This document shows, piece by piece, positions 5,979 to 9,245 of a stretch of 9,245 nt of DNA. How positions within the stretch are numbered: position 1 is the first letter of the stretch; each line of letters opens with the position of its first letter. The notes beneath the pieces were generated by a model, which was not told the origin of the DNA, made no database searches, and saw nothing but the letters and a program-made list of their open reading frames with translations. The stretch spans positions 1 through 9,245 of the forward strand of contig JAUIKP010000098.1 of assembly GCA_030430725.1 (NCBI GenBank), written 5' to 3'. Source of the stretch: Nitrospiria bacterium (GTDB lineage: Bacteria > Nitrospirota > Nitrospiria > Nitrospirales > UBA8639). Position numbers and translations under genes: made by a program.

Positions 5979-7538
5979 ATGAATTCCCCCAATACTACCG
6001 ACAGCCTTCATCCTCTCGAAATTCAGGTCCTACGTGAACTGGGGAAAGGCCCTCAGCCACTTTCAGACCTTGAACTTGCCAACCACACGATGCTAGCCCC
6101 CTCGCAGGTCAGTATGGCCGTCGGGTGGCTGCTTACGAAACAGCTGGTGAGCATGTTGTCCGAAACCACGACGACCTATGTCTCTCTCACCACGGTGGGT
6201 GCCCAATACCATCAGCCGGACTCTTCTCCACTTGAGTGGATTCTTCAGACGGTGAAGAGTGCCGCTCGTGAAGACTCATCACCTACCGTGAAGGACCTTC
6301 AAGGCACGGGACAATTCCAACCCTCCGAGCTAAGCCGGGCGATTGGAATTCTTAAGAAAGAAGGCGTCCTTCAGATGGGTCCAGGGGGGGTGCTGGAAAT
6401 AACCAGCAAGGACAGTGGCACTGCCAGGGACTTGCGAAGCCTGCTTAATCAGGTTCAGGAAGGTGCACGACCCCTGGATTCGTTTTCATCTGATCACCAG
6501 GCATTGCTCCGCCAATACGCCATCAAACGCGGCAATACGCAAGAACCCTTTCGCATCGACGATCATACCGAACGGACCTACGTCCTGACAGATGAGGGCC
6601 GAAATCTCCTACCTCATTTACGGGAAGGGTCCGCCCAAGAAATTTCTCAATTAACCCCGGAACTCTTAAAAGACGGATCCTGGCGTCACGTATCCTTTCG
6701 CAAATACTCCATCAACCTTCGCCCTCCTCGCCTGGCGGTCGGCAGACGGCATTCCTATCGGGAATTTCTGGATACCGTGAAGTACAAGCTCACAAGCATG
6801 GGGTTTCAGGAAATGCGTGGCGAACTCATTGAGACGGAATTTTGGGATATGGACGCGCTTTTCATGCCTCAATTCCATCCTGCCCGTGCCATCCATGATG
6901 TGTATTTTGTCAAAAATCCCCAGATGGCTAAGAAAATTCAGGAGCCATTTCTCAGCCAGGTAGGCCAAGTCCACCGAGATGGGGGAACGAGCGGATCCAA
7001 AGGGTGGAAATACGAGTATGACCCTGAGCGGGCGAAGCGCTTAGTCCTCCGCAGCCAAGGCACCGCCGTTTCCGCCCGGACCTTGGCACGCAATCCCCCA
7101 GTTCCCGGTAAATTTTTTTCTATAGCCCGGTGTTTTCGTTATGACAATGTCGATGCCACGCATGCCACAGACTTTTTTCAGGTGGAAGGGATTGTGCTTG
7201 GCTCTGATATCAACTTTCGAACACTCTTGGGACTCCTACAATTGTTCGCCACGGAAATGGCACAAGCCAAGGAAATTCGATTCTTTCCCGCGTATTTCCC
7301 GTTTACGGAGCCCTCGGTGGAATTGCATGTCCGTCATCCCAAACTTGGATGGATGGAACTGGGGGGCGCCGGCCTTTTCCGCTCTGAAGTCACCATACCC
7401 TTAGGGGTGACCGTTCCGGTTATTGCCTGGGGACTCGGGTTGGATCGAATGGCCATGATAGCCCTTGGGATACAAGATATTCGCGATTTATTCACTTCCG
7501 ATCTAGAAGCGGTTCGCAATATGCGCCGTCATTTTTAG
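5979..7538 (+). CDS. pheS: Phenylalanine-tRNA ligase alpha subunit, archaeal/eukaryotic type
   Basis: PheS is the catalytic subunit of the (alpha-beta)2 class II synthetase that charges tRNA-Phe. At 519 residues it is much longer than typical bacterial PheS (about 330-350) and fits the archaeal/eukaryotic form. Instead of the bacterial N-terminal coiled coil, it starts with winged-helix-like modules: about 8-75 (LHPLEIQVLRELGKGPQPL, then SQVSMAVGWLLTKQLV) and about 84-142 (LEWILQTVK, SELSRAIGILKKEGVL), then TYVLTDEGRNLL (200-211). LTPELLKDGSWRHVSFRKYSI (225-245) leads into the core. Core motifs are motif 1 region MGFQEMRGELIETEFWDMDALF (274-295), motif 2 FSIARCFRYDNVDATHATDFFQ (380-401), LGGAGLFRSEVTIPLG (461-476) and motif 3 GLGLDRMAM (485-493). 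RSE replaces the RPE usual in archaeal and human enzymes. It begins 8 nt after rpe and ends 9 nt before pheT. Confidence 0.93.
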   Translation: MNSPNTTDSLHPLEIQVLRELGKGPQPLSDLELANHTMLAPSQVSMAVGWLLTKQLVSMLSETTTTYVSLTTVGAQYHQPDSSPLEWILQTVKSAAREDSSPTVKDLQGTGQFQPSELSRAIGILKKEGVLQMGPGGVLEITSKDSGTARDLRSLLNQVQEGARPLDSFSSDHQALLRQYAIKRGNTQEPFRIDDHTERTYVLTDEGRNLLPHLREGSAQEISQLTPELLKDGSWRHVSFRKYSINLRPPRLAVGRRHSYREFLDTVKYKLTSMGFQEMRGELIETEFWDMDALFMPQFHPARAIHDVYFVKNPQMAKKIQEPFLSQVGQVHRDGGTSGSKGWKYEYDPERAKRLVLRSQGTAVSARTLARNPPVPGKFFSIARCFRYDNVDATHATDFFQVEGIVLGSDINFRTLLGLLQLFATEMAQAKEIRFFPAYFPFTEPSVELHVRHPKLGWMELGGAGLFRSEVTIPLGVTVPVIAWGLGLDRMAMIALGIQDIRDLFTSDLEAVRNMRRHF

Positions 7539-7547
7539 CTACGCCCC

Positions 7548-9242
7548 ATGCCAACCATTTCCATTTTCCAAGAAGATTTCTGTCGACTTGTCGGTCGTGA
7601 TGCCTCCATATCCGACATTGAACAATGGATGCCCTATGTGAAAGGGGAGGTTAAAGACGTCTCCCAGGAAACCGGTGAAATCCGCGTGGAACTTCAGGAT
7701 ACCAATCGGCCCGATTTATGGTGTGTGGAAGGAATTGCCAGACAAGTGCGATCGGTACTGAAAAAAGGAATGCCCCCTTACTCCTTTTTTTCGGAAAAGA
7801 GGGGCGCGAAACGGCGGATTCAAGTGGCCCAGGGCATGGAAGCCGTTCGACCCTATGTCGCAGCTTGCGTCTCCTTAGGATATGCGATGACCCCGGACGG
7901 CCTCAACCAGTGTATTCAAACTCAGGAGAAATTAGCCGACGCTTTTGGACGAAAACGTGAAACTGTATCCATAGGCCTTTATCGTGCCTCCGCGATTGCC
8001 TTTCCGGTCACATATGGCCTCGTGAAACCGGATGAGATTCGATTTACACCATTGGGATTTGAGGAAAAAATGACGCCCCAGGAAATCCTGACCGTCCATC
8101 CCAAGGGTCTGGAATATGGATCAATTCTCGCTGGATGCGAACGGTTGCCCCTTCTTTGGGATTCGGATGGACAGGTGTTGTCCTTCCCACCCATTATCAA
8201 CAGTCGGGAGCTTGGTGAAGTGCAGCTAGGAGACACGGACTTACTTGTGGAAGTCACGGGAACTGATTTGAGTATGATTGTGTTGGCCTTAAATATTTTT
8301 GCCTGCAATTTAGCGGATCGTGGGGCTACCATCGAATCACTGGATATTAACTATCCCTACAAAACGGAATTCGGCACTACCGTTAAAACCCCGCTGGACA
8401 TGAATCAATCGCAACGGATTTCCATGGGAGCTATTGAACAGGCCTTGGGAATGCCACTCGGTTCCGAGGCTATTCAAGAGGCCCTTGCCTCTTATGGATA
8501 CCAGGTAAAAGCGACCAGGCAGACCGTATCCGTCACCTTACCCGCTTTTCGAAACGATTTCATGCATGTGATGGATGTCGCGGAAGATGTGGCCATTACC
8601 CGAGGCTATGAATCGTTTTCTCCCATCATGCCACAGACCTTCACCGTTGGAAGTCTCTCCTTGGAAGAGCAAACCAGCGATCGCATGCGTGATCTTCTGG
8701 TCGGATTTGGATTTCAGGAAATTTTTTCCAATATCATGGCTTCCCATCAGGAGCTGGTGGACAGAATGCGGCTTACTGACACCGAATATGCTCGACTGGT
8801 AGAAGTGGACAACGTCATGTCCCAAAACTATGCCTGCCTAAGACCTTCCATTTTACCGTGCCTGCTTCGGGTGGAAGCCCTATCCCCCCGTGCCTTTTAC
8901 CCCCATCTACTTTTTGAGGTGGGAGAAACGGCTCAATTGGATTTGGATACCGATGTGGGCTCTCGTACGACACTGTCCATTGCCGCCATCAGTGCAAATT
9001 CGGGAGCAAATTTTTCAGAAATTCATAGCTACCTGGATTTATTGATGTATTACATGGCGTGGACCTACGAACTAGAGCCAGTCACTCATCCCTCATTTTT
9101 AGAGGGACGAGTTGGCCGTATCTGTTGTGACGGGGATGCGATAGGGTATATCGGAGAGTTTCACCCTGAAGTACTCGAAGCCTGGCAAATCGATATGCCA
9201 ACCTCCGGTTTTGAATTCGAGATCAGAAAGCCGGAAACTTAG
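7548..9242 (+). CDS. pheT: Phenylalanine-tRNA ligase beta subunit, archaeal/eukaryotic type
   Basis: PheT is the structural and editing subunit that pairs with PheS and removes tyrosine mischarged onto tRNA-Phe. The 564 residues match the archaeal beta form; bacterial PheT is about 800 residues. The start MPTISIFQEDFCRLVGRD and DTNRPDLWCVEGIARQVR (51-68) are typical of archaeal beta subunits. The B3/B4 editing domain spans about 100-260 and includes PPIINSRELGEV (214-225) and DLLVEVTGTD (231-240). A B5-type domain covers about 275-350 (LPAFRNDFMHVMDVAEDVAI at 331-350). The inactive synthetase-like core follows (RMRDLLVGFGFQEIFSNIM at 379-397, LRPSILPCLL at 431-440). The bacterial N-terminal EMAP-like tRNA-binding domain and C-terminal ferredoxin-fold anticodon-binding domain are absent. 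The gene is complete, with TAG three bases before the window end. No Shine-Dalgarno is seen, so coupling to pheS is likely. Confidence 0.93.
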   Translation: MPTISIFQEDFCRLVGRDASISDIEQWMPYVKGEVKDVSQETGEIRVELQDTNRPDLWCVEGIARQVRSVLKKGMPPYSFFSEKRGAKRRIQVAQGMEAVRPYVAACVSLGYAMTPDGLNQCIQTQEKLADAFGRKRETVSIGLYRASAIAFPVTYGLVKPDEIRFTPLGFEEKMTPQEILTVHPKGLEYGSILAGCERLPLLWDSDGQVLSFPPIINSRELGEVQLGDTDLLVEVTGTDLSMIVLALNIFACNLADRGATIESLDINYPYKTEFGTTVKTPLDMNQSQRISMGAIEQALGMPLGSEAIQEALASYGYQVKATRQTVSVTLPAFRNDFMHVMDVAEDVAITRGYESFSPIMPQTFTVGSLSLEEQTSDRMRDLLVGFGFQEIFSNIMASHQELVDRMRLTDTEYARLVEVDNVMSQNYACLRPSILPCLLRVEALSPRAFYPHLLFEVGETAQLDLDTDVGSRTTLSIAAISANSGANFSEIHSYLDLLMYYMAWTYELEPVTHPSFLEGRVGRICCDGDAIGYIGEFHPEVLEAWQIDMPTSGFEFEIRKPET

Positions 9243-9245
9243 GCG

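Larger units (their letters stand above)
1566..9242 (+). other. Six-gene operon larC-pdxA-rsmB-rpe-pheS-pheT
   Basis: All six genes lie on the plus strand, with gaps of 7, 16, 2, 8 and 9 nt. No room exists for internal terminators or separate promoters outside coding sequence. Co-transcription is inferred from this packing. The unit joins nickel cofactor maturation, B6 synthesis, rRNA methylation, pentose phosphate metabolism and tRNA-Phe charging. No terminator is visible in the three bases after pheT, so the operon may continue. Confidence 0.8.

Noticed and set aside
1..9245. CRISPR array, tRNA, rRNA, transposase or defence genes
   Set aside because: I looked for regularly spaced direct repeats, tRNA-like cloverleaf segments and known mobile or defence protein motifs and saw none.

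Overview
The window looks like a chromosomal segment of a free-living bacterium with moderate GC. Hand counts of sample lines give about 53-60% in the main gene block and about 38% in one upstream gene. RsmB, PdxA and Rpe are ordinary bacterial housekeeping proteins, so the host is a bacterium. The phenylalanyl-tRNA synthetase genes are nevertheless of the archaeal/eukaryotic type. Together with LarC and the repeat-rich spacers, this would fit a deep-branching environmental phylum. Nitrospirota is my best guess from general impression, but the sequence does not prove it.

Left part (1-1565). Two genes lie on the minus strand. The first is the start of a secreted protein with a clear signal peptide and a good ribosome binding site. 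It begins at 325 and runs off the left edge, so only its first 108 codons are visible. The second, 605-1150, is an AT-rich four-helix membrane protein of unknown function. The gap between them (326-604) holds a 15-bp-stem inverted repeat. The gap between the membrane protein and the main operon (1151-1565) holds a composite of small hairpins and a 12-nt inverted repeat, of the kind found in dispersed non-coding palindromic repeats. Small open frames across these spacers look spurious.

Right part (1566-9242). Six plus-strand genes are packed head to tail with 2-16 nt between them: larC, pdxA, rsmB, rpe, pheS, pheT. They almost certainly form one transcription unit. Their roles are nickel-pincer cofactor metallation (LarC), a pyridoxal 5'-phosphate synthesis step (PdxA), 16S rRNA m5C methylation (RsmB), the pentose-phosphate/Calvin cycle epimerase (Rpe), and the two subunits of phenylalanyl-tRNA synthetase (PheS, PheT). 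RsmB and PheST share translation. PdxA and Rpe are central metabolism and cofactor enzymes. LarC at the head is the odd member, and its LarB/LarE partners are not in this window. Most of these genes lack an obvious Shine-Dalgarno sequence, so translational coupling is likely.

I see no CRISPR array, tRNA, rRNA, transposase, defence gene or convincing new system. The points most worth a second look are the archaeal-type PheRS inside a bacterial operon, the structured repeat islands, and the truncated secreted protein at the left edge.
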